Source: Micromonospora sp. WMMD961 (lineage in GTDB: Bacteria > Actinomycetota > Actinomycetes > Mycobacteriales > Micromonosporaceae). Taken from it: a stretch of 64,000 nt of DNA. A program made the position numbers and the translations under genes. The first letter of the stretch is position 1; every line of letters begins with the position of its first letter. The DNA lies in contig NZ_JARUBJ010000002.1 in NCBI RefSeq assembly GCF_029626145.1, positions 1,332,501 to 1,396,500 of the forward strand. The letters run 5' to 3'. This document shows positions 40,945-51,597 of the stretch, piece by piece. Below the pieces are notes generated by a model, which was given only the letters and a program-made list of their open reading frames with translations, was not told the DNA's origin and did no database searches.

Positions 40945-42137
40945 TCGACGGTACGGCCGGGGTCAGCGGACGCCGCGACGCCGACGAGGCCCTGCTCGAC
41001 AACCCGGACGCGCTGGCCGAGCACGACCCGGGCGGCATGCTCCGGCACACGGCGTCGGCCGGCGCGCAGGTCCGCGAGAGCGCCGCGCTGGCTGCCGAGG
41101 CGAACCTGTCGGTCCTCGCCGACGACGGGCGACCCCGAGCCGTCGTCATCGCCGGCATCGGCACGGCGGGGCGTACCGGGGACGTGCTGGCCACTGTCGC
41201 CGGGCCTCGCTGCCCGGTTCCGGTCATCGCGCACCGCAGCGCCGGCGTACCCGGCTGGGTGGGTGCGGCCGACGTGGTGATCGCGGTGAGTGCGTCCGGT
41301 CGTAGCCCGGAGGCGCTCGGCGCGGCGGAGGCCGCGCACCGGCGCGGTGCCCGACTGGTCGCCGTGGGCGCTCCCGACTCGCAGTTGCAGTCGATCGCCG
41401 AGCAGGCCCGGGCGCCGTTCATCCCGGTGCCCCGGCGTGCCCCGGCGCGAGCCAGCCTCTGGGCGCTCACCGTTCCGGTCCTGCTCGCCGCGCGTTCTCT
41501 CGGGCTCGTGAAGGTCAACGAGGCGGACCTCGCGGAGACCGCGGCCCGGCTCGACGCGGACGCCGACCGCTGCCGGTCCGCCGCGGAGTCGTTCGTCAAC
41601 CCGGCCAAGTCGCTGGCCCTGGGCCTGGCCGGCTCGATCCCGATCGTCTGGGGCTCGTCCCCGCTGGCGACTGTGGCCGCCCGCCGGTTCGGCGACACCC
41701 TGTCCGCCAACGCCCGCTACCCGGTGGTCACCGGAGCGCTCGGCGAGGCCGGTCGGGGCCGGGTCGGGTTGCTCGACGGCGTCTTCGGTGGCCTGGCCGA
41801 GGGGGAGCGCGACATCTTCGCCGACCCGGCCGAGGACGACGGCGAGGGCACCCGGCTGCGGTTGGTGCTGCTGCGTGACGGCGGGCTCAACGCCGAGGAC
41901 GACACCGACGAACCCTTCGCCGTCGAGGAGCGCCGTGCGGACGCGGTGCAGACCCTCGCCGAGCGCCGCGGTGTGCGGTGCGACGTGGTGACCGCCGAGG
42001 GTGGCTCCGCGCTGGAGCGCCTCGCCTCGCTGATCGCGGTCCCGGATTTCGCCTCGATCTACCTTGCCCTGGCCCACGGGCTGGACCCGATGGCCGTGCC
42101 GGCCATCACCGAGATGAAGGAGCTGTCGAACCAGTGA
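40941..42137 (+). CDS. SIS-domain protein (phosphoglucose/phosphomannose isomerase-like)
   Basis: 398 residues from ATG 40941 (ATGA overlap). The N-terminal SIS half has VVIAGIGTAGRTGDVLATV and VVIAVSASGRSPEALGA. The C-terminal half resembles the bacterial PGI C-terminal domain, with IPIVWGSSPLATVAARRFGDTL and a final glutamate/lysine-rich helix. It may interconvert hexose-6-phosphates next to manA and manB. Mycobacteria have the same gene between manA and manB. Confidence 0.88.
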   Translation: MIDGTAGVSGRRDADEALLDNPDALAEHDPGGMLRHTASAGAQVRESAALAAEANLSVLADDGRPRAVVIAGIGTAGRTGDVLATVAGPRCPVPVIAHRSAGVPGWVGAADVVIAVSASGRSPEALGAAEAAHRRGARLVAVGAPDSQLQSIAEQARAPFIPVPRRAPARASLWALTVPVLLAARSLGLVKVNEADLAETAARLDADADRCRSAAESFVNPAKSLALGLAGSIPIVWGSSPLATVAARRFGDTLSANARYPVVTGALGEAGRGRVGLLDGVFGGLAEGERDIFADPAEDDGEGTRLRLVLLRDGGLNAEDDTDEPFAVEERRADAVQTLAERRGVRCDVVTAEGGSALERLASLIAVPDFASIYLALAHGLDPMAVPAITEMKELSNQ

Positions 42138-42204
42138 ACGGACGTAGGGGGCGGCGCGGCGTGCGCCGACCGGTCGGCTTCGCGCGGCGAAGCGGAGCGG
42201 TGGC

Positions 42205-43203
42205 ATGAGCGCCAACGGTGGGACGAAAGCGATTGTCGCCGCCCTCCTGGCCAACGTCGGCATCGCCGTCACCAAGTTCGTCGCGTTCCTGCTCTCCGGC
42301 TCGTCGTCGATGTTGGCCGAGGCGGTCCACTCGGTCGCCGACTCCGGCAACCAGGGCCTGCTGCTGCTCGGCGGTAAGCGGGCGAAGCGGGCGGCCACCC
42401 CGGAGCACCCGTTCGGGTACGGCCGGGAGCGCTACATCTACGCGTTCATCGTGTCCATCGTGCTGTTCAGCATCGGTGGCCTGTTCGCCCTGTACGAGGC
42501 GTACCACAAGTGGCATCACAAGGGGGGCATCGAGTCCTGGCAGTGGTTGCCGGTGGCCGTGCTGGTGGCGGCGATCATCATGGAGTCGTTCTCCTTCCGG
42601 ACCGCCATCAAGGAGTCCAACCACGTCCGGGGCAGCCAGTCCTGGGTGCGCTTCATCCGCCGGGCCAAGGCACCGGAGCTGCCGGTCGTGTTGCTGGAGG
42701 ACTTCGGCGCGCTGGTCGGTCTGGTGTTCGCGCTCTTCGGCGTCACGATGACGCTGATCACCGGGAACGGTGAGTGGGACGCCGCCGGCACCGCGATGAT
42801 CGGAATCCTGCTGGTGGTCATCGCGGTCGTGCTGGCCATCGAGACGAAGAGTTTGTTGCTCGGTGAGGGGGCCGAGGCGTCCGAGCTGGCGGCCATCGAG
42901 CGAGCCGTCACCGAAGGCCCCGAGGTGGAGCGGATCATTCACATGAAGACGCTCTACCTGGGGCCGGAAGAGCTGATGGTGGCTGCCAAGATCGCTGTGC
43001 CGGAGCAGGAGAGCGCCCACGACCTGGCGCGCGGTATCAACGCCGTGGAGGCGCGGATCCGCGCGGCGGTGCCGATCGCCCGGGTGATCTACCTGGAACC
43101 GGACGTCTACAGCGTCGCCGCGGCCAGCGCCGGCACCGGCGCTGCCGCCGACACCGCCGTGCCGCAGGCAGAGGGTGCCTCCGGCGAGGCGGCCGGGGGC
43201 TGA
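42205..43203 (+). CDS. cation diffusion facilitator (Zn/Co/Fe efflux)
   Basis: 332 residues from ATG 42205. Six membrane helices are predicted. The metal site is in helix 2 (SMLAEAVHSVADSGNQ, an HxxxD) and in helix 5, where the pattern is degenerate. A cytoplasmic domain of about 90 residues (AAIERAVTEGPEVERIIHMK) and an Ala-rich tail follow. The longer loop with YHKWHHKGG is typical of the actinobacterial subgroup. It exchanges divalent metal for protons; the metal is not predicted. Confidence 0.9.
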   Translation: MSANGGTKAIVAALLANVGIAVTKFVAFLLSGSSSMLAEAVHSVADSGNQGLLLLGGKRAKRAATPEHPFGYGRERYIYAFIVSIVLFSIGGLFALYEAYHKWHHKGGIESWQWLPVAVLVAAIIMESFSFRTAIKESNHVRGSQSWVRFIRRAKAPELPVVLLEDFGALVGLVFALFGVTMTLITGNGEWDAAGTAMIGILLVVIAVVLAIETKSLLLGEGAEASELAAIERAVTEGPEVERIIHMKTLYLGPEELMVAAKIAVPEQESAHDLARGINAVEARIRAAVPIARVIYLEPDVYSVAAASAGTGAAADTAVPQAEGASGEAAGG

Positions 43204-43206
43204 CGG

Positions 43207-44370
43207 GTGGAGCCACTGTACGGACCGATCCGCGACTACGCCTGGGGGTCGCGCTCTGCCATCGCGCTCCTGCAGGGGCGGCCGGTGCCCAGCGAGGGAC
43301 CGGAGGCGGAGCTGTGGTTGGGCGCCCACCCGGGCGCCCCGGCCAGCGTGGCCCGTGCCGGACTGCGGGTGAGCCTCTGTGACCTGGTGCGCGACGAGCC
43401 GGGCCAGTGGCTCGGCCAGCGGGTGTCCGAGCGGTTCGGCAACCGGTTGCCGTTCCTGCTCAAGGTCCTCGCCGCCGAGGCTCCGCTGAGCCTTCAGGCG
43501 CATCCGGACGCCGAACAGGCGCGGGTCGGCTACGCGGCGCAGGAGGGGCGCCCCGAGGGGGAGCGCAACTACTCCGACCCGCACCACAAGCCGGAGTTGC
43601 TGGTCGCGCTCACCCCGTTCGAGGCGCTCTGCGGTTTCCGGGATCCGGCGGAGTCGGCCGAGGCGCTCGCCGCGTTCGGCGTACCGGAGTTGGAGCCGGT
43701 GGTCGCCGCGTTGCGGACCGGGCCGGCGGGGCTACGGACGGCGGTGCGGACGCTGCTCGGCTGGCCGGCCGCCGAGCGTGACGCGTTGGTGGGCTCTGTG
43801 CTGGCGTCGTCGGCCGACGGCCCGGACGCGGAACTGGTCCACCGCTTGGCCGAGGCGTACCCGGCCGACCCTGGCGCGCTGGTGGCGCTGTTGTTGCACC
43901 ACGTGCGGCTGATGCCGGGGGAAGGGATCTGGATGCCGGCCGGCAACCTGCACGCCTACCTGAGCGGCTGTGGTGTGGAGATCATGGCGGCCAGCGACAA
44001 CGTGTTGCGCGGTGGCCTGACCCCGAAGCGGGTGGACGTCGACGAGTTGCTGCGGGTGCTGCGTTTCGAGGTGCTCGACGATCCGGTGCGTGCCGCGCAG
44101 CCGGTGGGCCCGGGTGTTGAGTGGTGGCCGGTGCCGGTGGACGACTTCGCGCTGCACCACGTGCGCGTCGACGCGGTGGTGCCCTCCGTCACGCTGCCAC
44201 TGCCCGGTCCACGGGTGGTGCTCTGCGGCGGCGGTTCGATCACCGTGGACGATGGCGCCGGCACGGTGACGCTCGTGTCCGGCCAGGCGGCGATCGGTAC
44301 GGCCGCCGGTGAGCCGCTACGGATCAGCGGCGTCGGGGATGCGTACGTGGCGACGTCGGGGTTGAGCTGA
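43207..44370 (+). CDS. manA: mannose-6-phosphate isomerase, class I
   Basis: 387 residues from GTG 43207, four bases after the transporter stop. It starts LYGPIRDYAWGSRSAIA. The zinc site is in LSLQAHPDAEQARVGYA and NYSDPHHKPELLVALTPFEA, with a further ligand in PAGNLHAYLSGCGVEIMAASDNVLRGG. Converting fructose-6-phosphate to mannose-6-phosphate is the entry step to GDP-mannose in this window's pathway (ManA, ManB, ManC). Confidence 0.95.
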   Translation: MEPLYGPIRDYAWGSRSAIALLQGRPVPSEGPEAELWLGAHPGAPASVARAGLRVSLCDLVRDEPGQWLGQRVSERFGNRLPFLLKVLAAEAPLSLQAHPDAEQARVGYAAQEGRPEGERNYSDPHHKPELLVALTPFEALCGFRDPAESAEALAAFGVPELEPVVAALRTGPAGLRTAVRTLLGWPAAERDALVGSVLASSADGPDAELVHRLAEAYPADPGALVALLLHHVRLMPGEGIWMPAGNLHAYLSGCGVEIMAASDNVLRGGLTPKRVDVDELLRVLRFEVLDDPVRAAQPVGPGVEWWPVPVDDFALHHVRVDAVVPSVTLPLPGPRVVLCGGGSITVDDGAGTVTLVSGQAAIGTAAGEPLRISGVGDAYVATSGLS

Positions 44371-44496
44371 AGCCTGCCAGCGCCGCGACACAAGTCCGAC
44401 TTTTCCGGAATAGCTTGACGCGGTTCTGCCTGAGTGTGACTCTATGAGTACGCAGCGTTATCGCGACGACGGTCCGAGAACGTGCGGGGAACCAAA

Positions 44497-44584
44497 CCGG
44501 GGGGATGTGCGGGGCGGGCGGGACGTGGACGGGAAACCGTCCACCACCGACCGCCCCGTGCGCTGTCCGCGGCCGGTCCCCCGG
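44497..44584 (+). ncRNA. structured 5' leader upstream of ahcY
   Basis: Nested helices within the 277-bp gap before ahcY: CCGGGGG (44497-44503) with CCCCCGG (44578-44584), GGGGCGGGCGG (44511-44521) with CCGACCGCCCC (44547-44557, one mismatch), and a perfect 8-bp hairpin 44525-44532/44537-44544 capped by GAAA. It lacks the consensus I know for SAH or SAM-IV riboswitches. A TTGACG at 44415 could start a transcript covering it. Candidate cis-regulatory RNA only. Confidence 0.4.
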
Positions 44585-44647
44585 ATACCCGTCACCAACG
44601 CGCGTAAGGTGGAGGGTCGGCGCAGACATCGTTCGACAGGAGCTTTC

Positions 44648-46147
<1,500 letters not shown>

Positions 46148-46155
46148 TCGACGAT

Positions 46156-46183
46156 TCCGGGCCGGGCGAACGCCCGGCCCGGA
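46156..46183. terminator. ahcY terminator
   Basis: A perfect 13-bp stem (TCCGGGCCGGGCG with its complement) around AA, nine bases after the ahcY stop codon. There is no T-tract, as is usual in high-GC actinobacteria. Confidence 0.85.
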
Positions 46184-46361
46184 GCGTCGACTCGCGGTGA
46201 CGAGACGATGCGGCCCGGCGCCTCCGCACCTTGCGCCCGGGGTTGCTGAGGACGGGAAGTAGACCGTCTGCCGGCCGACGAGCGCCACTGCCGCAGCCAG
46301 TAACCCCAGCAGGGGGACCGCCCGGCCCATTCGCCTGGCGCGGAGATACCGACCCAGGTCG
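46184..46361. other. gap without supported gene
   Basis: The - strand reads MGRAVPLLGLLAAAVALVGR, like a membrane helix, from 46332. The frame then runs on through the ahcY terminator and into ahcY, so it is not an intact gene. It may be a decayed membrane-protein start. Confidence 0.3.
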
Positions 46362-46535
46362 CTACTGCGCACAGCTCTTGTCACCGACGACCTCGTAGCG
46401 GTCTCGCGCCCATGACGCCTGCTGACGTGGTTCGCGAGCGAGCACCTCGCGGACCCTGTCCCACACCTGGGGCGGCGTACGCTCGAGGATCCTGTCATCG
46501 CCGGTGACCCGGACGGCGAGCCAGGTGCGTAGCAT
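46362..46535 (-). CDS. possible small protein downstream of the AAA+ ATPase
   Basis: 57 residues from ATG 46535 (MLRTWLAVRVTGDDRILERT) to TAG 46362, ending DKSCAQ. The frame is open further upstream (ITEIDIDQHWAENSV) and overlaps the ATPase end in another frame, so the real start may lie there. No family recognised and no clear ribosome site. Confidence 0.3.
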   Translation of the reverse strand: MLRTWLAVRVTGDDRILERTPPQVWDRVREVLAREPRQQASWARDRYEVVGDKSCAQ

Positions 46536-46566
46536 CACGCTGTTTTCGGCCCAGTGCTGATCGATG

Positions 46567-47928
46567 TCAATCTCTGTAATCAGCTGAGAGCTGGTGCGAG
46601 AACATGTCCACCGCCGCCCGCCGGACCTGCGGATACCGCGCCCTCGGAAGGCCGTCATTCAGCGCCGTCACAGTGGCGCGGCGGGCCAATTCCGGGAAGA
46701 ATGCTCCCGTCGCCCCGGCGGTCATTGCCACCACCTCGGCGCGTTCGGTCTCGGAGAGTTCGAGACTGCTCCCGTGCACGGCCAGCAGCCGGTGGCGGCT
46801 GTCCGCGTCGGGCAGGGGCACCTGGATCGCCAGGTCGATGCGTCCGGGCCGGCGTGCCAGGGCGTCCTCCAGTGCGCCGGGATGGTTGGTCGTGAGCACG
46901 AAGGTCAGGTCGGCGTCCTCCGCGGTGCCGTCCATCTCGTCGAGGATGTCGAAGAGGACCGGGTTGCGCTCGCCGGACCGCCGATCCTGGGCGACTAGGT
47001 CGACGTCTTCGAGCACCACCACCGAGGGTGCCGCCCTACGGGCGAGGTCACACGCCGCCCGGACCAGGTCGAGTTGCCGACCGCTGAGGACGACGGCGGT
47101 GTGACCGGGCAGGCGCGAGAGCAGGTGGCGGACGACGAGCGTCTTGCCGGTGCCGGGTGGACCGTGCAGCAGCACTCCGCGCCGGAGGCGATGCCCGGCG
47201 GCGAGCAGCGCCAACCGGTGCTCCTCGATTCCGTGCACCTGTCGGTCGAGCGAGGCGAGGGCGCCGTCCGGCAGGACGACGGACGCGGCGGGCACCACCT
47301 GGCGCCGGTGGAACCGGACGGACCCGGTCGGCTCCCCGTCCCGAGCCGTGTCGAACGAGATCAGGTGTCCCTGGTAGATGTTGTCGCGATCGAGGTACGC
47401 CCGCAACTCGGCGAGCAGGTCCTGGCCGACGTCGGGCTCGGGGGCCAGGACCTCGACCAGGACGCGGGGTTTTCCGGTGCGTCGGTTGCCCTCGCGCAAC
47501 AGCACCGCTACCGGGTGATCGCCCGCCGTCGTCAGGAAGATCCCGAAGGAGACGCAGCTGCGCTGCCCGTCCACGTCGACCGGCAGGCTCTGGTAATCGG
47601 CGGCGCCCAGTCCGTACTGGTGCCGTGCGGCGCCGTCCACGATGTCACCCAGGCCGGCGTACTCGCGGCCAGGGCTTCGCACCCCGATCAGCGCGACCGG
47701 CTCGCTCCTGGCGGAGGTGAGCGCATCCAGGGCGATCGCCACGTTGGCGTGCTCGTGCGGCGGGAAGGTCGCCGTCACCACGGGCATGTCGAGCGGAGTC
47801 CGACCCAGATGACGTTCCAGTCGATCGAACAGGGGCCCGGGTGGCGGGGCCGGCGCGAGTCGGGACATCGCCCGCATGAACTGCTGGAACTGCCGGCCGA
47901 AGTCGGCTGTGTCGAATTCGTCGGTCAT
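46567..47928 (-). CDS. AAA+ ATPase
   Basis: 453 residues from ATG 47928. The N-terminal 230 residues, with FPPHEHANVAIALDAL and a GLGDIVDG region, are of unknown fold. The C-terminal AAA module has Walker A LLHGPPGTGKTLVVRHLL, Walker B SVVVLEDVDLVAQDR, sensor 1 FVLTTNHP and the RRPGRIDLAI arginine region. It resembles single-AAA remodelling ATPases of the spastin/CDC48 type found in actinomycetes; the substrate is unknown. Divergent from the iron operon. Confidence 0.85.
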   Translation of the reverse strand: MTDEFDTADFGRQFQQFMRAMSRLAPAPPPGPLFDRLERHLGRTPLDMPVVTATFPPHEHANVAIALDALTSARSEPVALIGVRSPGREYAGLGDIVDGAARHQYGLGAADYQSLPVDVDGQRSCVSFGIFLTTAGDHPVAVLLREGNRRTGKPRVLVEVLAPEPDVGQDLLAELRAYLDRDNIYQGHLISFDTARDGEPTGSVRFHRRQVVPAASVVLPDGALASLDRQVHGIEEHRLALLAAGHRLRRGVLLHGPPGTGKTLVVRHLLSRLPGHTAVVLSGRQLDLVRAACDLARRAAPSVVVLEDVDLVAQDRRSGERNPVLFDILDEMDGTAEDADLTFVLTTNHPGALEDALARRPGRIDLAIQVPLPDADSRHRLLAVHGSSLELSETERAEVVAMTAGATGAFFPELARRATVTALNDGLPRARYPQVRRAAVDMFSHQLSADYRD

Positions 47929-48051
47929 CTGGCCCCCGTCGCAGTGGCTCAGGCCACCATATCGACCTCGGTGCGGGTGGCCACCCGAGCTGCCCTGCGC
48001 GGCGAAGAGTGAGGTTGCCATGAACGACTTGACGCCCGGCCCGACCAGGAG

Positions 48052-48090
48052 CAAGGTTTGCCTGCCCTTACTTAATTGAGCCAAACCTTA
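48052..48090 (+). promoter_or_regulatory. two adjacent IdeR/DmdR-like iron boxes
   Basis: 48052-48070 (CAAGGTTTGCCTGCCCTTA) and 48072-48090 (TTAATTGAGCCAAACCTTA) match 13 and 14 of 19 positions of the iron box TTAGGTTAGCCTAACCTAA by my count. They lie 17-55 bp before efeU, where an iron-loaded repressor would block transcription. Iron control is inferred. Confidence 0.55.
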
Positions 48091-48106
48091 GCTACCGGAG
48101 TAACGG

Positions 48107-49012
48107 ATGTTCGCCACCTACCTGATCGGCCTGCGGGAAGGGCTGGAAGCCACCCTGGTGGTCAGCATCCTGGTCGCCTTCCTGGTGAAGTCGCAGCGCC
48201 GGGACCGGTTGCCCCAGGTCTGGGCGGGCGTCGGCCTGGCCGTGGCGCTCTCGGTGCTCTTCGGCTGGCTGATCGAGTACACGTCGACCTCGCTGCTGTC
48301 CCGATCCGAGGACCGTGAGCTGTTCGAGGCGGTCACCTCGGTCGCCGCCGTGGTCTTCGTCACCTGGATGATCTTCTGGATGCGCCGGGCCGCCCGGACC
48401 ATCGCCGGGGAGCTGCGGGGCAAGCTCACCGAGGCGCTGGCCGTCGGGTCCCTCGCCGTCGCCGGCATGGCCTTCCTCGCGGTGATCCGCGAGGGCCTGG
48501 AGACCGCGTTGATCTTCTATTCGGCCGCCCAGGGCGCGGCCGGGGACAGCGGGCCACTGCTCGCCCTGGTCGGCGGCATCGTCACCGCCGTGGTGCTCGG
48601 TGTACTGCTCTACGCCAGCGCCCTGCGAATCAACCTCAGCAAGTTCTTCACCTGGACCGGCGCGCTGCTGATCCTGGTCGCCGCCGGCATCCTCAAGTAC
48701 GGGGTGCACGACTTCCAGGAGGCCGGTGTCCTGCCCGGCCTGAACGACCTGGCCTTCGACATCACCAGCGTGCTCGACCCGACCACCTGGTACGCCGCGC
48801 TGCTCGCCGGCATGTTCAACGTGACTCCCGCGCCCACCGTGCTGGAGACGATCGCCTGGGTCGCGTACGCCGTACCGGTTCTTCTGCTCTTCCTGCGGCC
48901 GGCCCGGCGCAAGCCGGCACCCGCCGCGCCCACCACCACCGTCACCGAGCGCGGGGCCGACACCGGCACCGAGGCTGAGGCCGAGCCGGCGTCCACGCCG
49001 CAGCGGGCCTGA
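48107..49012 (+). CDS. efeU: EfeU/FTR1-type iron permease
   Basis: 301 residues from ATG 48107. Seven membrane helices are predicted, with two iron-binding REGLE motifs: LREGLEATLVV (residues 9-19) and VIREGLETALIFY. An Ala/Thr-rich tail of about 30 residues follows. It carries ferric or ferrous iron oxidised at the membrane by the partner proteins EfeO and EfeB encoded next. Confidence 0.94.
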   Translation: MFATYLIGLREGLEATLVVSILVAFLVKSQRRDRLPQVWAGVGLAVALSVLFGWLIEYTSTSLLSRSEDRELFEAVTSVAAVVFVTWMIFWMRRAARTIAGELRGKLTEALAVGSLAVAGMAFLAVIREGLETALIFYSAAQGAAGDSGPLLALVGGIVTAVVLGVLLYASALRINLSKFFTWTGALLILVAAGILKYGVHDFQEAGVLPGLNDLAFDITSVLDPTTWYAALLAGMFNVTPAPTVLETIAWVAYAVPVLLLFLRPARRKPAPAAPTTTVTERGADTGTEAEAEPASTPQRA

Positions 49013-49035
49013 CCCCACGAGGAGAGACAGCTCAG

Positions 49036-50169
49036 ATGCGTACCACCCAGTTCTTCGCGCTGGCCGCCGCCGGCGTGCTGGCGACGGCCGGTCTGGCCGC
49101 CTGCTCCGACGCCGACAAGGGTGACCAGGCCGGGGTCGGCGGCCCGATCGTGGTCAAGGCCAGCGACACCGCCTGTGAGGTCGGCACCACCGACCTGGGC
49201 GCCGGCACCGCCACTTTCAAGATCACCAACTCCGGTGCGAAGGTGACCGAGTTCTACGTGTACGCCGACGGCGACCGGGTGATGGGCGAGGTGGAGAACA
49301 TCGCCCCCGGGCTGAGCCGTGAGCTGCACGTCGAGCTGCCTGCCGGCACGTACCAGACGGCCTGCAAGCCGGGGATGAGCGGCAAGGGCATCCGGGGGGC
49401 GCTCAAGGTCAGCGGGTCCGCCCAGCCGCTCACCGCCGACGCCGCGTTGGGTGACGCCACCGACAACTACCAGCGCTACGTCAAGAGCCAGACCACAGCG
49501 CTTCTCGCCAAGACCGAGGAGTTCGTCGGCGCGGTCAAGGCCGGTGACGTCGCGAGGTCCAAGGCGCTCTACCCGGTCGCCCGCACCTACTGGGAGCGGA
49601 TCGAGCCGGTGGCCGAGATTTTCGGCGACCTCGACCCCAAGATCGACGGCCGCGAGGAGGTCATCGAGGAGGGGATGGAGTTCACCGGCTTCCACCGGAT
49701 CGAGAAGGACCTCTGGCAGTCCGGCGACATCAGCAAGGACGGCCCGATCGCCGACCGGCTGCTGGTCGACGTGAAGGAGATCGTGGCCAAGGCCAACGCC
49801 GAGAAGCTCTCCCCGCTCCAGCTCGCCAACGGTGCCAAGGAACTGCTCGACGAGGTGGCCAGCGGCAAGATCACCGGCGAGGAGGACCGCTACTCGCACA
49901 CCGACCTGTGGGACTTCGCCGCCAACCTGGAGGGTTCGAAGGCCGCCGTGTCGGCCCTCCGGCCGGCGCTGCAACAGCGTGCCCCGGAACTGGTCACGCA
50001 GCTCGACACCGAGTTCGCCAACGTGGAGGCGCTGCTCGGCAAGCACCGCGACGGCGACGGGTGGAAGCTGCACACGGCGTTGGGCAAGACCGAGCTCAAG
50101 GAGCTGTCCGACGGGATCAACGCGCTCGCCGAGCCGATCAGCAAGGTCGCCGCGGCCGTCGCGAAGTGA
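49036..50169 (+). CDS. efeO: EfeO iron-binding lipoprotein
   Basis: 377 residues from ATG 49036. Lipoprotein signal with LAAC at about residue 22 (ATAGLAACSD). There is an N-terminal cupredoxin-like domain (VGTTDLGAGTATFKITNSG, VEL.AGTYQTACKPG) and a C-terminal M75 imelysin-like domain with the H-x-x-E of FTGFHRIEKDLW. It captures iron outside the cell for EfeU. Second gene of the operon. Confidence 0.93.
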   Translation: MRTTQFFALAAAGVLATAGLAACSDADKGDQAGVGGPIVVKASDTACEVGTTDLGAGTATFKITNSGAKVTEFYVYADGDRVMGEVENIAPGLSRELHVELPAGTYQTACKPGMSGKGIRGALKVSGSAQPLTADAALGDATDNYQRYVKSQTTALLAKTEEFVGAVKAGDVARSKALYPVARTYWERIEPVAEIFGDLDPKIDGREEVIEEGMEFTGFHRIEKDLWQSGDISKDGPIADRLLVDVKEIVAKANAEKLSPLQLANGAKELLDEVASGKITGEEDRYSHTDLWDFAANLEGSKAAVSALRPALQQRAPELVTQLDTEFANVEALLGKHRDGDGWKLHTALGKTELKELSDGINALAEPISKVAAAVAK

Positions 50170-50188
50170 CCGGACCTCAGGAGTGCAG

Positions 50189-51466
50189 ATGAGCGGGAGT
50201 GGGCTGACCCGGCGGCGAGCGATCACGTTGGCCGGCGCCGGGGTCGCCGGGGTCGCCGGGGCGGCGGTCGGCGTGGGAGCGATGGTGAACGGCTCGCACG
50301 GCCCGGCCGTGGCGAGCGACCACCCGGCCGGGGCGGTGCCGTTCCACGGTGAGCACCAGGCCGGCATCGTCACCCCGGCCCAGGACCGGCTGCACTTCGT
50401 CGCCTTCGACGTGATCACCAAGGACCGGGCCCGGCTGGTCGAGCTGCTCGAAGAGTGGACGGCCGCCGCTGCCCGGATGACCGCGGGCCGGGACGCCGGG
50501 GTGCTCGGCGCGGTCGGGGGGATGCCGGAGGCCCCACCGGACGACACCGGTGAGGCGCTCGGTCTGCCCCCCTCGCAGCTCACCCTGACCATCGGCTTCG
50601 GGCCGACGCTGTTCCGCGACGCCGACGGTCGAGACCGCTTCGGCATCGCCGACCGGCGGCCCGCAGCCCTGGCCGAGCTACCGAAGTTCCCGGGCGACGC
50701 GTTGCAGCCACAGCTCTCCGGCGGTGACCTCTGCGTGCAGGCGTGCGCCAACGATCCGCAGGTGGCCGTGCACGCGATCCGCAACCTGGCCCGGCTCGGC
50801 ATGGGCGTGGTGAGCGTCCGCTGGTCGCAGCTCGGCTTCGGCCGTACCTCGTCGACCTCCCGGGACCAGGCCACCGCCCGCAACCTGTTCGGCTTCAAGG
50901 ACGGAACTGCCAACCTCAAGGCCGAGGACACCGACCTGCTCCGCGACCAGTTGTGGGTGCAGCCGGGCGACGGGCCGGACTGGATGACCGGGGGCTCGTA
51001 CCTGGTCACTCGCAAGATCCGGATGCTGGTGGAGACCTGGGACCGCACCTCGCTGGCCGAGCAGGAGGAGATCGTCGGGCGGAGCAAGGGCAGCGGGGCC
51101 CCACTCGGCCGGACCGACGAGTTCGACGAGCCGGACTTCGCGGCGCGCGGCACGGACGGCAAACCGGTGATCGCCGAGCACGCCCACGTCACGCTGGCCC
51201 ATCCGAGCCGCAACGGCGGCGCGCAGTTGCTCCGCCGGGGTTACAACTTCGTCGACGGCTCGGACGGCCTCGGACGGCTCGACGCGGGGCTGTTCTTCAT
51301 CGCGTACCAGCGCGATCCGCGCCGCCAGTTCGTGCCGATCCAGACCCAGTTGGCCCGGCACGACGTGATGAACGAATATCTGCGGCACGTCTCCAGCGGT
51401 GTGTTCGCCTGCCCACCCGGGGTACGCGACGGCGGGGACCACTGGGGGCGTGCGCTCTTCGGTTGA
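50189..51466 (+). CDS. efeB: EfeB, Tat-exported dye-decolorising peroxidase
   Basis: 425 residues from ATG 50189 (CAGGAG upstream). Twin-arginine signal TRRRAITLAGAGVAG. The DyP motif GFKDGTAN contains the catalytic Asp, and the proximal haem histidine lies in AEHAHVTLAHP. It oxidises ferrous iron or releases iron from haem for EfeUO. Third gene of the operon. Confidence 0.94.
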   Translation: MSGSGLTRRRAITLAGAGVAGVAGAAVGVGAMVNGSHGPAVASDHPAGAVPFHGEHQAGIVTPAQDRLHFVAFDVITKDRARLVELLEEWTAAAARMTAGRDAGVLGAVGGMPEAPPDDTGEALGLPPSQLTLTIGFGPTLFRDADGRDRFGIADRRPAALAELPKFPGDALQPQLSGGDLCVQACANDPQVAVHAIRNLARLGMGVVSVRWSQLGFGRTSSTSRDQATARNLFGFKDGTANLKAEDTDLLRDQLWVQPGDGPDWMTGGSYLVTRKIRMLVETWDRTSLAEQEEIVGRSKGSGAPLGRTDEFDEPDFAARGTDGKPVIAEHAHVTLAHPSRNGGAQLLRRGYNFVDGSDGLGRLDAGLFFIAYQRDPRRQFVPIQTQLARHDVMNEYLRHVSSGVFACPPGVRDGGDHWGRALFG

Positions 51467-51597
51467 CCGTCGTCCGGATGGCGACAACGGAAACGGTCGG
51501 AGCTGCGGTGGCGCCGGGCCGCGCCGAAGGGGGATCATGGTGTCAGCCAGGCAGACGCCGGTCCCACCGAACTGACTGAGGATGCAATATTAATCCC

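Noticed and set aside
42177..42196. Hairpin GCTTCGC/GCGAAGC before the cation transporter as a regulatory RNA
   Set aside because: Only seven pairs, close to the ribosome site, and no metal-riboswitch consensus.
44470..44520. Possible ydaO-type (c-di-AMP) riboswitch because of GGGGAACCAAA
   Set aside because: The remaining conserved blocks of that class are absent, and ahcY is not a usual target.
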